A DNA stretch of 64,000 nt from CAZCVI01 sp964502145 (lineage in GTDB: Bacteria > Acidobacteriota > Aminicenantia > UBA2199): positions 1 through 64,000 of the forward strand of contig CAZCVI010000001.1 of assembly GCA_964502145.1 (NCBI GenBank), given 5' to 3'. Under the pieces are notes generated by a model, which saw only the letters and a program-made list of their open reading frames with translations, had not been told where the DNA came from and searched no databases. The position numbers were made by a program, and so were the translations under genes. Below, piece by piece: positions 27,264-35,577 of the stretch; the first letter of the stretch is position 1; every line of letters starts with the position of its first letter.

Positions 27264-27373
27264 CTGGATTCACCATTCAGTTTCTGGACATGCTGGACTA
27301 AATTCAAAGGTTTTGGGAAGTCCAGTTGGTCCTGTAAGTCCAGTCTTTCCTGAAACTTGGTAGTGAATTCAGG
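27264..27373 (+). repeat. Hairpin element, CTGGACTTA subfamily, upstream of topB
   Basis: The left end is CTGGATTCACCATTCAG and the decayed right end is ACTTGGTAGTGAATTCAGG. It has two units per arm around the loop CAAAGGTTTTGGGAAG, the reverse complement of the loop in 21841-21960. It lies in the divergent gap between the phosphatase and topB. Confidence 0.8.
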
Positions 27374-27400
27374 AGCAATCCTCCATTGGCAAGAAAATTA

Positions 27401-27409
27401 TGTTATAAT
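27401..27409 (+). promoter_or_regulatory. Extended -10 promoter of topB
   Basis: TGTTATAAT, identical to the motif at 2688. It is 57 bases before the topB start and just after a hairpin element. Confidence 0.5.
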
Positions 27410-27466
27410 TAAAGGGTTGTATTGGTGATGAATTAAAAAATAAGATTTAAAAAATGGAGAACGTCG

Positions 27467-29557
27467 ATGAAGTCAATGGTATTAGCAGAGAAGCCCAGTG
27501 TCGCAAAAGAAATCGCCCGGATATTAAAATGCAATCAGCCCGGTAAAGGGTATTTTGAAGGTTCCCAATATGTCGTCACCTGGGCTTTGGGGCATTTAGT
27601 CGCGTTGGCCGAGCCCCACGATTACGATAAAAAATATAAAGAATGGCGCATGCAAGATTTACCCATGATGCCTGAAAAGATGAAATTAAAGGTCATGCGC
27701 GAGACCTCCCATCAGTTCCAAATTGTCAGTCAAATCATGAAACGCAATGACATCGGCCAGTTAGTCATTGCTACTGATGCCGGTAGAGAAGGGGAACTTG
27801 TAGCGCGCTGGATCATGAAGCTCAACAACTGGAAAAAACCATTTAAGCGCCTCTGGATTTCTTCCCAGACCGATGCTGCCGTATCCGCGGGCTTCGCTCA
27901 TTTAAAAGCAGGTGAATCGTATGATAATTTATACCACGCTGCCGTGTGTCGTGCTGAAGCCGATTGGCTTATAGGTTTAAATATTACCCGTGCTTTAACT
28001 TGCAAGTTTGATGCCCAGTTATCTGCCGGACGGGTTCAAACTCCTACCCTGAGCATGATCATTGAGCGTGAAAACGAGATTCATCACTTTGTACCCGTTG
28101 ATTTTTGGACCGTGGAAGTTAATTTTGGCGATTATTTTGGTACGTGGCGCAGTAAAGAAGGCAATACCCGTATTTTTAAACAGGAAAAAGCCCTTGAAAT
28201 CCAAGCCAAGATCAAAGATAAAGCCGCCGTGATTCGCGAGGTTCGTATCGAGGAAAAAATCGAACCGCCGCCACTGGCTTATGACTTGACCGAGTTGCAA
28301 CGCGATGCCAATCGTAAATATTCTTTCTCTGCCAAGAAAACATTGACCGTGCTTCAGGGGTTATATGAGCATCACAAAATCGTGACTTACCCCCGCACTG
28401 ATTCCCGTTATATTACCGCCGATATTAAAGACACTCTGCCGTTACGTTTACAACGTATGGCTGCCGGGCCTTATGCCGCACTTGTTAAAACCCTCTTGGA
28501 AAATAAACTTTCCATCACCAAACGATTCGTTGATGATAATAAAGTCTCCGATCATCATGCCATTATTCCTACCGAGCAGCCTTTGGATTTAAGTAAGTTA
28601 GAAAATGATGAGAAGCGATTGTATGATCTTATTGCCCGTCGTTTTATTACCGTGCTTTCCCCACCATATAAATATGATCAGACTACTATTGTCACCGAGG
28701 TGAACGGCGAGTTCTTTTATTCTCGTGGTAAGATAGTGAAGTCTATGGGTTGGCGGGCTGTGACCAGTGCGGTGCTATTAAATGAAGAGGAATCCGGGCA
28801 AAATTTACCTGACCAGTTGCCTTCCCAGACCCTCAGTTTGCAACAGAAAGGTGCGCCAAAGACCATTAAAGAGTGCAAGCTTAAAAAAGGAAAAACCCAA
28901 CCACCGCCCCGTTACACTGAGGCAACACTGTTAACTGCCATGGAGAGTCCTGGCAAGTTTATTGCGGATGAAGAGTTGCGCGAGTCCATTAAGCAGGGTG
29001 GTTTAGGAACACCTGCTACCCGTGCTGAAATTATTGAGAAATTGCTCAGTTCTTTTTATATTGAACGTAATGGCAAGGAGTTGGTGCCCACGTCCAAGGG
29101 TGTGCAGTTGATTGAGCTTGTACCCCCAGAATTAAAGTCTCCTGAATTAACCGCCCAGTGGGAATTGCGGCTTTCTAATATAGCCAAGGGCAAAGAAAAA
29201 GACAGTCAGTTTATGTCTGATATCCGCCAGAATGCGCTGGCACTTGTTAATATTGTCAAGGCCGATGATTCCACTTATAAAGTTGATAATCTCACCAAGA
29301 CTAAATGCCCCATGTGTGGCACCTTTATGATGGCTGTCAAGATTAAGAATGAGCGTATGCTTGTGTGTTCCGATCGAAAGTGTCGTCATGAGCAACCTGA
29401 AAAAGGCCAGGAACAAATGTTTGATGCCCGACGTTCCAAACAGGAGCGCGGCATGAATCGCCGTTTGATCGAACAATTTTCCGATAACAAGAAACCCATC
29501 AAGATTGAAGGTGGGACCATGGGAGATTTATTCGAGAAAGCCTTGGGGAAAAAATAG
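27467..29557 (+). CDS. topB: DNA topoisomerase III (type IA)
   Basis: 696 residues. Toprim domain: MVLAEKPSVAKEIARIL, then ATDAGREGELVARW with its acidic metal ligands. Active-site Tyr in VTYPRTDSRY (about residue 308). SAGRVQTPTL and GLGTPATRAEII are conserved. One C-terminal zinc module is seen (CPMCG then CSDRKC). It relaxes negative supercoils and decatenates by single-strand passage. GGAGAACGTCG precedes the ATG. Its last 81 bases were copied to 31208-31288. Confidence 0.95.
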   Translation: MKSMVLAEKPSVAKEIARILKCNQPGKGYFEGSQYVVTWALGHLVALAEPHDYDKKYKEWRMQDLPMMPEKMKLKVMRETSHQFQIVSQIMKRNDIGQLVIATDAGREGELVARWIMKLNNWKKPFKRLWISSQTDAAVSAGFAHLKAGESYDNLYHAAVCRAEADWLIGLNITRALTCKFDAQLSAGRVQTPTLSMIIERENEIHHFVPVDFWTVEVNFGDYFGTWRSKEGNTRIFKQEKALEIQAKIKDKAAVIREVRIEEKIEPPPLAYDLTELQRDANRKYSFSAKKTLTVLQGLYEHHKIVTYPRTDSRYITADIKDTLPLRLQRMAAGPYAALVKTLLENKLSITKRFVDDNKVSDHHAIIPTEQPLDLSKLENDEKRLYDLIARRFITVLSPPYKYDQTTIVTEVNGEFFYSRGKIVKSMGWRAVTSAVLLNEEESGQNLPDQLPSQTLSLQQKGAPKTIKECKLKKGKTQPPPRYTEATLLTAMESPGKFIADEELRESIKQGGLGTPATRAEIIEKLLSSFYIERNGKELVPTSKGVQLIELVPPELKSPELTAQWELRLSNIAKGKEKDSQFMSDIRQNALALVNIVKADDSTYKVDNLTKTKCPMCGTFMMAVKIKNERMLVCSDRKCRHEQPEKGQEQMFDARRSKQERGMNRRLIEQFSDNKKPIKIEGGTMGDLFEKALGKK

Positions 29558-29620
29558 ACCACCGATTACACAGATTTAAAGGATTACACGGATTAAAAAA
29601 TAAATAAAGATTAATGGTTG

Positions 29621-30661
29621 TTACTTTTTGTTTTTGGCTTCTGCTTCTGCTTCTGCATTTCGCAATTCAATTAAATCCGCCCATTCATGCATCTTTTGTT
29701 TTAATAAGGCTTTGGGAATTAATTTATGCTCGTATTCAGCTACAAGCGCGGGAGAAAGAGTCCTACTTAATGCGTATTCCACTACTTCGTCATCTTTACT
29801 GCTGCATAGTAAAACACCAATACTGGGATTTTCGTGTGGTCGTTTTCGATCACGGTCAAGCGCTTCAAGATAAAACGAGAGTTGTCCCAGATGGGCCGGT
29901 TCAAATTTGCCTGTTTTTAGCTCGAATGCCACCAGACATTGCAAGTCTCGATGATAGAAAAGCAAATCTAATGTAAAATCAGTACATCCTACCTGGAGAC
30001 GGACTTTTTCGCCGACAAAGGTAAAACCATCCCCCAATTCAAGTAGAAACCGACAGAGGTTTTTAACCAGCGCTTCTTGCAAATCGATCTCGTGATAGGG
30101 TTCCGGTAGGGAAATGAAATCCAGAAGGTAATGATCCTTAAATACACCGGTGACATCCTGCGGTAATTCTCTCACCACTGGTGAGAGTTTTGGCTCGGCA
30201 AGCATCGTGCGTTCAAAAGCGCTTCTTTTAATTTGGGATTCAAGTTCACGCTTTGACCAGCCAGCTTTGACGGCAGTTTGTAAATAAAACATTTTTTCTT
30301 CCAGTGTTTTACATTGCGCCATAATGATGCAATGGTTGGTCCATGACAAAACTCTCAGCAGTGCCGAGAGTTTTGCATTCCCGTGATACATTTCAAAAAA
30401 TTGTTTCATTCTCCATAAATTTTGGGATGAAAAACCCTTTATCTCCGGGTCTTTTTTCATCAACCAAAGTGATAGTTTTTTAACGATACCTTTTCCCCAT
30501 TCCGCCTCTGCAACCTTGCGGGAAAGATAGGAACCAACAGCCCAATAGGTTTCTATCAAAGCCACATTAATGGCACTAAACGCACGAGCACGGCCTTGTT
30601 TTATAAGTGCTAAAACCTCGGAGAAATCTCTTTCTCTTACTTGCTCAAGATTTTTGGTCAT
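29621..30661 (-). CDS. DUF1016/YhcG-type PD-(D/E)XK nuclease-domain protein
   Basis: 346 residues, full length for the family. N-terminal DUF1016_N: INVALIETYWAVGSYLSRK, EWGKGIVKKLS, GFSSQNLWRMKQFF. C-terminal nuclease: FTLDLLFYHRDLQCLVAFELK with D...ExK. Such proteins are often found near R-M and phage-defence loci and occur as mobile single genes. The target is unknown. It is convergent with topB and lies inside a duplicated block whose second copy has lost this gene. Confidence 0.88.
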   Translation of the reverse strand: MTKNLEQVRERDFSEVLALIKQGRARAFSAINVALIETYWAVGSYLSRKVAEAEWGKGIVKKLSLWLMKKDPEIKGFSSQNLWRMKQFFEMYHGNAKLSALLRVLSWTNHCIIMAQCKTLEEKMFYLQTAVKAGWSKRELESQIKRSAFERTMLAEPKLSPVVRELPQDVTGVFKDHYLLDFISLPEPYHEIDLQEALVKNLCRFLLELGDGFTFVGEKVRLQVGCTDFTLDLLFYHRDLQCLVAFELKTGKFEPAHLGQLSFYLEALDRDRKRPHENPSIGVLLCSSKDDEVVEYALSRTLSPALVAEYEHKLIPKALLKQKMHEWADLIELRNAEAEAEAKNKK

Positions 30662-30691
30662 CTTGCCTCTCTTCCAATTGACTAGTTATTT

Positions 30692-30847
30692 TCAGCGTAT
30701 TCCCCCGTTTGGTTCGGTTCTGTCGTAATTGTTGCACCATCTTTCTTTTTTTCCCGGGTAAAGGATTTCGTATACTTTAATCGCGATAAAACCAGGGATG
30801 ATGAAGGCGATAAAAAGAACCAGTTTGTCTTGTGACCCAATATCCAT
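30692..30847 (-). pseudogene. Truncated DUF6338-like membrane protein (copy 1)
   Basis: 51 codons. The start IGSQDKLVLFIAFIIPGFIA then IKVYEILYPG is what I associate with the N terminus of DUF6338 proteins, which are normally near 200 residues. GGGAGG lies 6 bases before the ATG. Only the first membrane segment is left; the rest is lost. A second copy is at 32578. It could still be translated as a small membrane peptide. Confidence 0.5.
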
Positions 30848-31029
30848 CCGTTTGACCTCCCTTCATTTGATTTTAATGGCATCATATAAAGAAGGATTTT
30901 ACTCAAAATCAATCAAAAAGTCAATTTATATCGCTGGGAAAAAAAGATAAGAGGCTGATCCACGAAGAATAAGAAGGAACAGAAAATTTCTCTCACTGGG
31001 GCCACGGGGGACACAGAGATAGATGAATA

Positions 31030-31059
31030 GGATGTCGCGTCTACGTAGACGCGCCATCC
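31030..31059. repeat. REP-like perfect-spaced inverted repeat
   Basis: GGATGTCGCGTCTAC is followed directly by GTAGACGCGCCATCC, giving 15-bp arms with one mismatch. Half copies occur at 35150 and 37064, so it is a small dispersed palindromic repeat. The gap 30848-31207 holds nothing else beyond the end of the duplicated block. Confidence 0.65.
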
Positions 31060-31207
31060 TGGCGCATTAATAAGCGGCGAAAACAGGGTCTTGGATACAA
31101 TTTCGGGCCAGTTTCTGGGAAAGAAGAAGCGACCTCACGAACGTCGCTGCGCTCAGTGGGATTATAACCGGAAAGTAACTCATGCAATTCAGAGTTCTTG
31201 GAAACAG

Positions 31208-31288
31208 TTTTCCGATAATAAAAAACCCATCAAGATTGAAGGTGGGACCATGGGAGATTTATTCGAGAAAGCCTTGGGGAAAAAATAA
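31208..31288 (+). pseudogene. Duplicate of the 3' end of topB
   Basis: 81 bases match topB 29477-29557 almost exactly, up to the stop codon. A frame from 31091 runs into it but has no homology upstream of it. It marks the left side of the second copy of the 29.5-31.0 kb duplication. Confidence 0.8.
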
Positions 31289-31324
31289 GGGGGACAATGT
31301 CCCCCCAGGAAATCTGGCTTATAG

Positions 31325-32362
31325 TTAAAACGTATATCCCGCACCCATACTGAAATAATTGGACAAATTTTTTCCGTACTCCATTTTAAAAACAATGTTC
31401 GGGATGGGTTTCACCGTGAGGCCTATTGTTTTCTCTGTGAAGCGATAGTCTTCCCGAATCTTTTGATCGGAGGGGTTACAATTTGCATAATGAATCCAGG
31501 GATAAATGACGGCTTTAGTATGAAACAGGTGACCGATGTTGTAACCCAAGTCAAAATAATAGCCAAAGGCTTTTCTATAGTTGTTATCAGAAATCTTGGT
31601 ACTCCCAAGTTCAAATACAGCGTATACATTGTTGGCTTCATATTTGGCATGGATTTCGGCGATAGTGTAGCTGAGGTCCTTGATTTCCATGTTCACCATT
31701 TTCTGCTTGGTAAACGAAACAGAGGCTCCCGCCAATAGACCGGGGATTGCCGTGTAATCGACGCGCAAGTTATAAAAAAGGGAATCAAAATAGGGAAGTT
31801 GCGTCACCTCGTTTCCATAAGAATAAGACCGATGGTAGGTTTTCAGACCCTCCATTACCGTTAATTTGTAATCAAAACCGCCTGCATTTCCATAAATAGC
31901 GGCCCCATTGTTATACCGAGGCCCGAAAAGAATGTTCTCGGAATAATTGGGGCGTTCCACGCTCAAAAACATTTGCGGTTCGTGCTTATCGTTTAGTAAA
32001 CCCATTGAAGGTTGTACCACTCCCACCTGGAAACCAAAATATTGGGAACCACGATAATCGATAACCGCTTTCACCAGGTTTAAATGCTTATCATCATGAG
32101 AGGTATAGAAGTCGGACCGCTGATCCACTCCCACTTCAGTCTTGACGGACCATTTTTTACTGAATTGATAGTCAAGAAATAGATAGAACCGATGAAACTC
32201 TATTCTCTTTACGGTCTTATTATTCCCACTTTTTGACATACTGAAGTGAAGCTCACCGTATCCTCCAATAGTGGCTTTGGAATCATCGGCGATAACCCCT
32301 ACCGGTAACGCCAAGATGAAAAAAAATGTTAACAAGAGAGCCGAAATTATTGATTTTGACAT
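31325..32362 (-). CDS. Outer-membrane beta-barrel (porin-like) protein
   Basis: 345 residues. A Sec signal peptide (cleaved near VGVIADDS) precedes alternating amphipathic strands with many Tyr and Phe, such as GYGELHFSMS, FYLFLDYQFSKKWSVKTEV and FGFQVGVVQPS. It ends in GAGYTF, the terminal Phe needed for BAM insertion. It resembles the phosphate-selective-porin type; the solute is unknown. AGGAGGACATATAC precedes the ATG. It occupies the place that the DUF1016 gene holds in the other half of the duplication. Confidence 0.7.
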   Translation of the reverse strand: MSKSIISALLLTFFFILALPVGVIADDSKATIGGYGELHFSMSKSGNNKTVKRIEFHRFYLFLDYQFSKKWSVKTEVGVDQRSDFYTSHDDKHLNLVKAVIDYRGSQYFGFQVGVVQPSMGLLNDKHEPQMFLSVERPNYSENILFGPRYNNGAAIYGNAGGFDYKLTVMEGLKTYHRSYSYGNEVTQLPYFDSLFYNLRVDYTAIPGLLAGASVSFTKQKMVNMEIKDLSYTIAEIHAKYEANNVYAVFELGSTKISDNNYRKAFGYYFDLGYNIGHLFHTKAVIYPWIHYANCNPSDQKIREDYRFTEKTIGLTVKPIPNIVFKMEYGKNLSNYFSMGAGYTF

Positions 32363-32499
32363 GTATATGTCCTCCTTTTTATTTTAATAAAGCGTGTTAT
32401 TACAATGTTTTTCAAGTTTTTGTCAAACAGCATCAGTGGCCTGAAGAAGTTCTTCCTGAGGTTACACTAAACCCGAAGGAGCACGAAGGTCGCTATCCA

Positions 32500-32552
32500 T
32501 AAATACCCCGCTGGCATCCTGCGGTAATTCTCTCACCACTGGTGAGAGTTTT
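32500..32552 (-). pseudogene. Fragment of a second DUF1016 gene
   Basis: 53 bases match 30139-30191, inside the DUF1016 gene, with a few differences. It includes the palindromic CTCTCACC/GGTGAGAG. Nothing else of that gene remains. The rest of the 500-bp stretch 32363-32862 holds only this, the DUF6338 remnant and a promoter. Confidence 0.6.
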
Positions 32553-32577
32553 TCTTCTCCGACATTAGAATTAATTT

Positions 32578-32709
32578 TCAGCGTATCCCCCGGTTTGGCT
32601 GGTATCTGTCGTAATTGTTGCACCATCTTTCTTTTTTTCCCGGGTAAAGGATTTCGGATACTTTAATCGCGATAAAAAGAACCAGTTTGTCTTGTGACCC
32701 AATAGCCAT
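32578..32709 (-). pseudogene. Truncated DUF6338-like membrane protein (copy 2)
   Basis: 43 codons, matching copy 1 at 30692 apart from a 24-bp in-frame deletion between two TTTTATCGC direct repeats, which removes FIIPGFIA from the membrane segment, plus a few substitutions. The same ATG, stop and GGGAGG site are kept. Confidence 0.5.
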
Positions 32710-32826
32710 CCATTTGACCTCCCTTCATTTGATTTTAATGGCATCATATAAAGAAGGATTTTACTCAAAATCAATCAAAAAGTCAATTTATATCGCTGGG
32801 AAAAAAAGATAAGGAGTGTTTAGTAT

Positions 32827-32855
32827 TTGTTTTTTTCCAGTTTTTATGGTATATA
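32827..32855 (+). promoter_or_regulatory. Promoter for the ATPase at 32863
   Basis: TTGTTT (32827-32832), 17-bp spacer, TATATA (32850-32855). The ATG is 8 bases downstream and has no ribosome-binding site, so the message may be leaderless. Confidence 0.4.
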
Positions 32856-32862
32856 TTTAAAC

Positions 32863-34623
32863 ATGGAATACGCATTAAAAGAACGAATCGGCAAGCCTGA
32901 CCTGTTTACTGGCAGAAAAAAAGAGCTGGCTTATTTTCTCAATTGGATCAATCGTATCAAAGATGAACTATCCCGGAGTACAGCTATATTGGCCCGTCGT
33001 AAAATGGGAAAAACCGCTTTCTTAGAACGTCTGTTTAACATCACTTATTATAACAACGACCAGATCATCCCCTTCTATTACGAGATCAAAGCCAACCGCA
33101 TATGGCAGGTAGATTTTTGCAAGGATTTTTTTCTCACCTTTATTTACCAGTACATCGCTTTCAAAACCAGGAAGGTGGAGTATCTAACCCCGGCGGATAA
33201 AACGGATCTGAAAAAGGCGATTCATGTGGCTGAAAAAGAGGGCTTCTCTTATTTGGTGGAATTTATTGAAGGTATAAAACATGCCGCAGATCATGAATCT
33301 CTCGATTCCCTCTGGTTAATGGTGCGCGATGCCCCACGTGCTATCGCCACCAGACGGGGGGAATTTATCGTGCAGATGATTGACGAGTTCCAGTTTCTAA
33401 ATGCCATGATTTATCGCGACAAAAACTTTAACCCCGATAGCCTTGCCAATGATATGGCTGCTGGTTATTTAAATCTTGCTGAAAGTAAAATTGCCCCGCT
33501 ACTGGTTTCTGGAAGTTGGGTGGGTTGGTTGATGGATGACCTGACCAAAATGCTGCCAACGCGATTCATGTATCATTATCTTAAGAATATGCCCGAAGAT
33601 GAAGCTATCGAAACGGTGTTTAAATACTCCGGGGCGTTGGGCGTGCCCATCACTGGAGAAACGGCGTATATGATTGCGAAGATGTCCGAGGGGAATCCTT
33701 TTTATATATGTTCCATCCTTGGTTCCAGGTACCCGGAAAAGAATCTGACCACCCTCAAGGGATTAACCGCCACATTAGAATTTGAAACTCTGGACAATGA
33801 GGGGCAAATCAAATCGACCTGGATGGAATATGTTCTCGCAGCTTTTAACAAGGTGAACCAGAAAAAAGCCAAGAGCATTGTGCTTTATCTTTGCCAGCAC
33901 AGAGATCGCGAGGTGACCCGCAAGGAGCTTTTGGAAGAACTCTCCTTGGATATGGATGATCAGGAATTGGAAGAGAAACTAAAGGCACTGATCAATGCAG
34001 ATATTATTAACCAGGGCCGTACCAATTATGATTACCAGGGTGTGCAGGATAATATTTTTGATAAAGTGTTTCGTGGTGTATACGAAAAAGAGATACAGGA
34101 ATTTGATGTCAGTATCATTGCGAAAGAGTATCAGAAGGCGTTTCAAAAGATAAAGCGGCAGTATCAGCGTTTATTGGGAAAACTCAATTATCAACAAGGG
34201 TATTTTGCCGAGTTCATGATCTTGATTCTTTTGAACTATCGCGCCCGTAAAATGAATGAGCAGTTGAAAAGAGTCACCCGTTATTTACCTGTTGATTTTA
34301 ATTTTTGTGATTATGCGCGGGTATGGCGGTACGATGCCGCTATGGAGTATAGCCGCCCATTTAATGTAGATATCTTCGCCCGTGCCAAATCTGCCAATGA
34401 TTACTCGATCATCGCTGAAATAAAAAACCGGGAAACAACAAAATTCTCCAAAGATGAAGTCCGCTCTTTCATGGAAAAATTCGCCGCGCTTAAGAAACTG
34501 GAAAAACTGGAGCGAGTGATTCCGTTTATATTCTCCCCTGCTGGTTTTACCAAGGAAGCGGAAGCCTATTGCCAAGAAATGGGTATCGCGTGCAGTGAGA
34601 ATAATCTCTGGCTGGAAAATTAA
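32863..34623 (+). CDS. AAA ATPase with C-terminal PD-(D/E)XK-like domain
   Basis: 586 residues. FTGRKKELAYFLNWI leads into Walker A in ILARRKMGKTAFL; Walker B is FIVQMIDEFQFLN. A winged-helix stretch (REVTRKELLEELSLDMDDQ) follows. The C terminus has NVDIFARAK and SIIAEIKNRE, matching the D...ExK nuclease core. This is the third ATPase/nuclease fusion in the window but is not a close copy of the other two. The start is uncertain: ATG 32863 has no ribosome-binding site, and a promoter sits right before it. Function unknown. Confidence 0.75.
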   Translation: MEYALKERIGKPDLFTGRKKELAYFLNWINRIKDELSRSTAILARRKMGKTAFLERLFNITYYNNDQIIPFYYEIKANRIWQVDFCKDFFLTFIYQYIAFKTRKVEYLTPADKTDLKKAIHVAEKEGFSYLVEFIEGIKHAADHESLDSLWLMVRDAPRAIATRRGEFIVQMIDEFQFLNAMIYRDKNFNPDSLANDMAAGYLNLAESKIAPLLVSGSWVGWLMDDLTKMLPTRFMYHYLKNMPEDEAIETVFKYSGALGVPITGETAYMIAKMSEGNPFYICSILGSRYPEKNLTTLKGLTATLEFETLDNEGQIKSTWMEYVLAAFNKVNQKKAKSIVLYLCQHRDREVTRKELLEELSLDMDDQELEEKLKALINADIINQGRTNYDYQGVQDNIFDKVFRGVYEKEIQEFDVSIIAKEYQKAFQKIKRQYQRLLGKLNYQQGYFAEFMILILLNYRARKMNEQLKRVTRYLPVDFNFCDYARVWRYDAAMEYSRPFNVDIFARAKSANDYSIIAEIKNRETTKFSKDEVRSFMEKFAALKKLEKLERVIPFIFSPAGFTKEAEAYCQEMGIACSENNLWLEN

Positions 34624-34715
34624 GAATAGAAAAGGTGTATCACCATACATTTTCATTATTTTATTCTCTGGGTTGTCCATTTCCATTAGAGGCAAAACAC
34701 AAGTTATTTTAAAGA

Positions 34716-34744
34716 TTGAAAAAAATCAGCGATTATGTTATAGT
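34716..34744 (+). promoter_or_regulatory. Promoter for the HEPN-remnant/MNT pair
   Basis: TTGAAA (34716-34721), 17-bp spacer, TATAGT (34739-34744). The next ATG (34751) is 7 bases on, which again suggests a leaderless or near-leaderless transcript. Confidence 0.5.
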
Positions 34745-34750
34745 GCCTGT

Positions 34751-34816
34751 ATGGATATTGAGAAACAGATTACTTATTGGGAAAAATACCAATGGCTGAA
34801 GGAAAAACTGAAATAA
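34751..34816 (+). pseudogene. Possible HEPN-protein N-terminal remnant
   Basis: 21 codons reading MDIEKQITYWEKYQWLKEKL. HEPN partners of minimal nucleotidyltransferases often begin in this way (MDIEKxIxYW), and here a nucleotidyltransferase overlaps it downstream. The remaining 100 or so residues of a HEPN protein are missing. It may alternatively be a short leader peptide. Confidence 0.4.
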
Positions 34817-35106
34817 TCAAAACTCTTGGGGAATTGCTCAAAAGCTTGCGCGAGAACAATATCGCTATTTCTGAAGCCTATCTTTTTGGTTCTTATGCCA
34901 ATGACAGCAACACCCGGTACAGCGATATTGATGTGGCATTGATTTCTGAAATCTTTACCGGTGTAAGATACCTGGATATTAAAAGAATCGGGCGGTTGGT
35001 TCGGAACATTGATTGCCGTATTGAGATTCATCCTTTTTCGGTTGCCGATAAAGGCGAATCCATGTTCTTGGATGAGATTATACGTACTGGGATTCGTGTG
35101 GGGTAG
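34792..35106 (+). CDS. MNT-type minimal nucleotidyltransferase
   Basis: 104 residues with the Pol-beta signature LFGSYANDSNTRYSDIDVAL (GSx10DxD). In HEPN/MNT toxin-antitoxin pairs, the MNT protein is the antitoxin that AMPylates the HEPN RNase. Here the HEPN gene appears reduced to a 21-codon scrap, so the protein is an orphan. ATG 34792 lies inside that scrap; a TTG at 34777 is an alternative. Confidence 0.8.
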   Translation: MAEGKTEIIKTLGELLKSLRENNIAISEAYLFGSYANDSNTRYSDIDVALISEIFTGVRYLDIKRIGRLVRNIDCRIEIHPFSVADKGESMFLDEIIRTGIRVG

Positions 35107-35149
35107 TTTTTCATGTTCTTGGAAACAGTTGAATGAAATAATGCGACAA

Positions 35150-35164
35150 GGATGTCGCGTCTAC
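35150..35164 (+). repeat. Half copy of the GGATGTCGCGTCTAC repeat
   Basis: Identical to the left arm of 31030-31059; the second arm is missing. Confidence 0.5.
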
Positions 35165-35191
35165 TTATTCAGATGAACCGAAAAAGAACAA

Positions 35192-35236
35192 TAAAAAACT
35201 ACCGGGAGTAGGTTAAGTTTCACACTGCCCCCGGTA
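35192..35236 (-). terminator. Rho-independent terminator of the propeller/Cys-rich operon
   Basis: On the minus strand, TACCGGGGGCAG and CTACTCCCGGTA form a 12-bp imperfect stem around a 13-base loop, followed by GTTTTTTATT. It lies 16 bases past the stop of the Cys-rich gene. Confidence 0.7.
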
Positions 35237-35251
35237 TCCTTGTGCGAGTAG

Positions 35252-35557
35252 TTACCATCCGGCGCAATCTTGATTCGTGGAGTCAGCACACTCCATTTCC
35301 ATATACTGAATACCATTTATGTTGACACAAAAACCGCTATACAAACCGATGCAAGTGCCAACGTCACAAAAACTATACTCCAATTCAAACCCCCAGATGT
35401 CATCGCCAATGCAGTTACTAAGAAATAAAACCTCGCATTCAAAGCTCTTGTACGCCTTGCATTGTTTGTTTGCCAATGAGGACAGTTGTACGGTGTAAAC
35501 GATTGTCATTGCTAAAACAATGACTACCGTAATGGCAAAAAATGTTGTTTTTTTCAA
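35252..35557 (-). CDS. Small secreted or membrane-anchored Cys-rich peptide
   Basis: 101 residues. An N-terminal hydrophobic segment (FFAITVVIVLAMTIVYTVQL) is followed by a Cys-rich region with eight cysteines that could form disulfides outside the cytoplasm. The start is TTG, with AAAGGAGG at good distance. It follows the beta-propeller gene by 20 bases. The pairing recalls Bacteroides loci in which six-bladed propeller proteins sit next to small NVEALA peptides, but no NVEALA motif is present. Unrecognised family. Confidence 0.6.
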   Translation of the reverse strand: MKKTTFFAITVVIVLAMTIVYTVQLSSLANKQCKAYKSFECEVLFLSNCIGDDIWGFELEYSFCDVGTCIGLYSGFCVNINGIQYMEMECADSTNQDCAGW

Positions 35558-35577
35558 TTTAATTCCTCCTTTTTGGT

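Noticed and set aside
29558..29600. Possible repeat ATTACACAGATTTAAAGGATTACACGG after topB
   Set aside because: It is a common low-complexity pattern in many genomes, and only one copy is clear here.
31091..31288. ORF ending with the topB C terminus
   Set aside because: Only its last 27 codons match topB; the rest is not similar to anything and has no clear start site.
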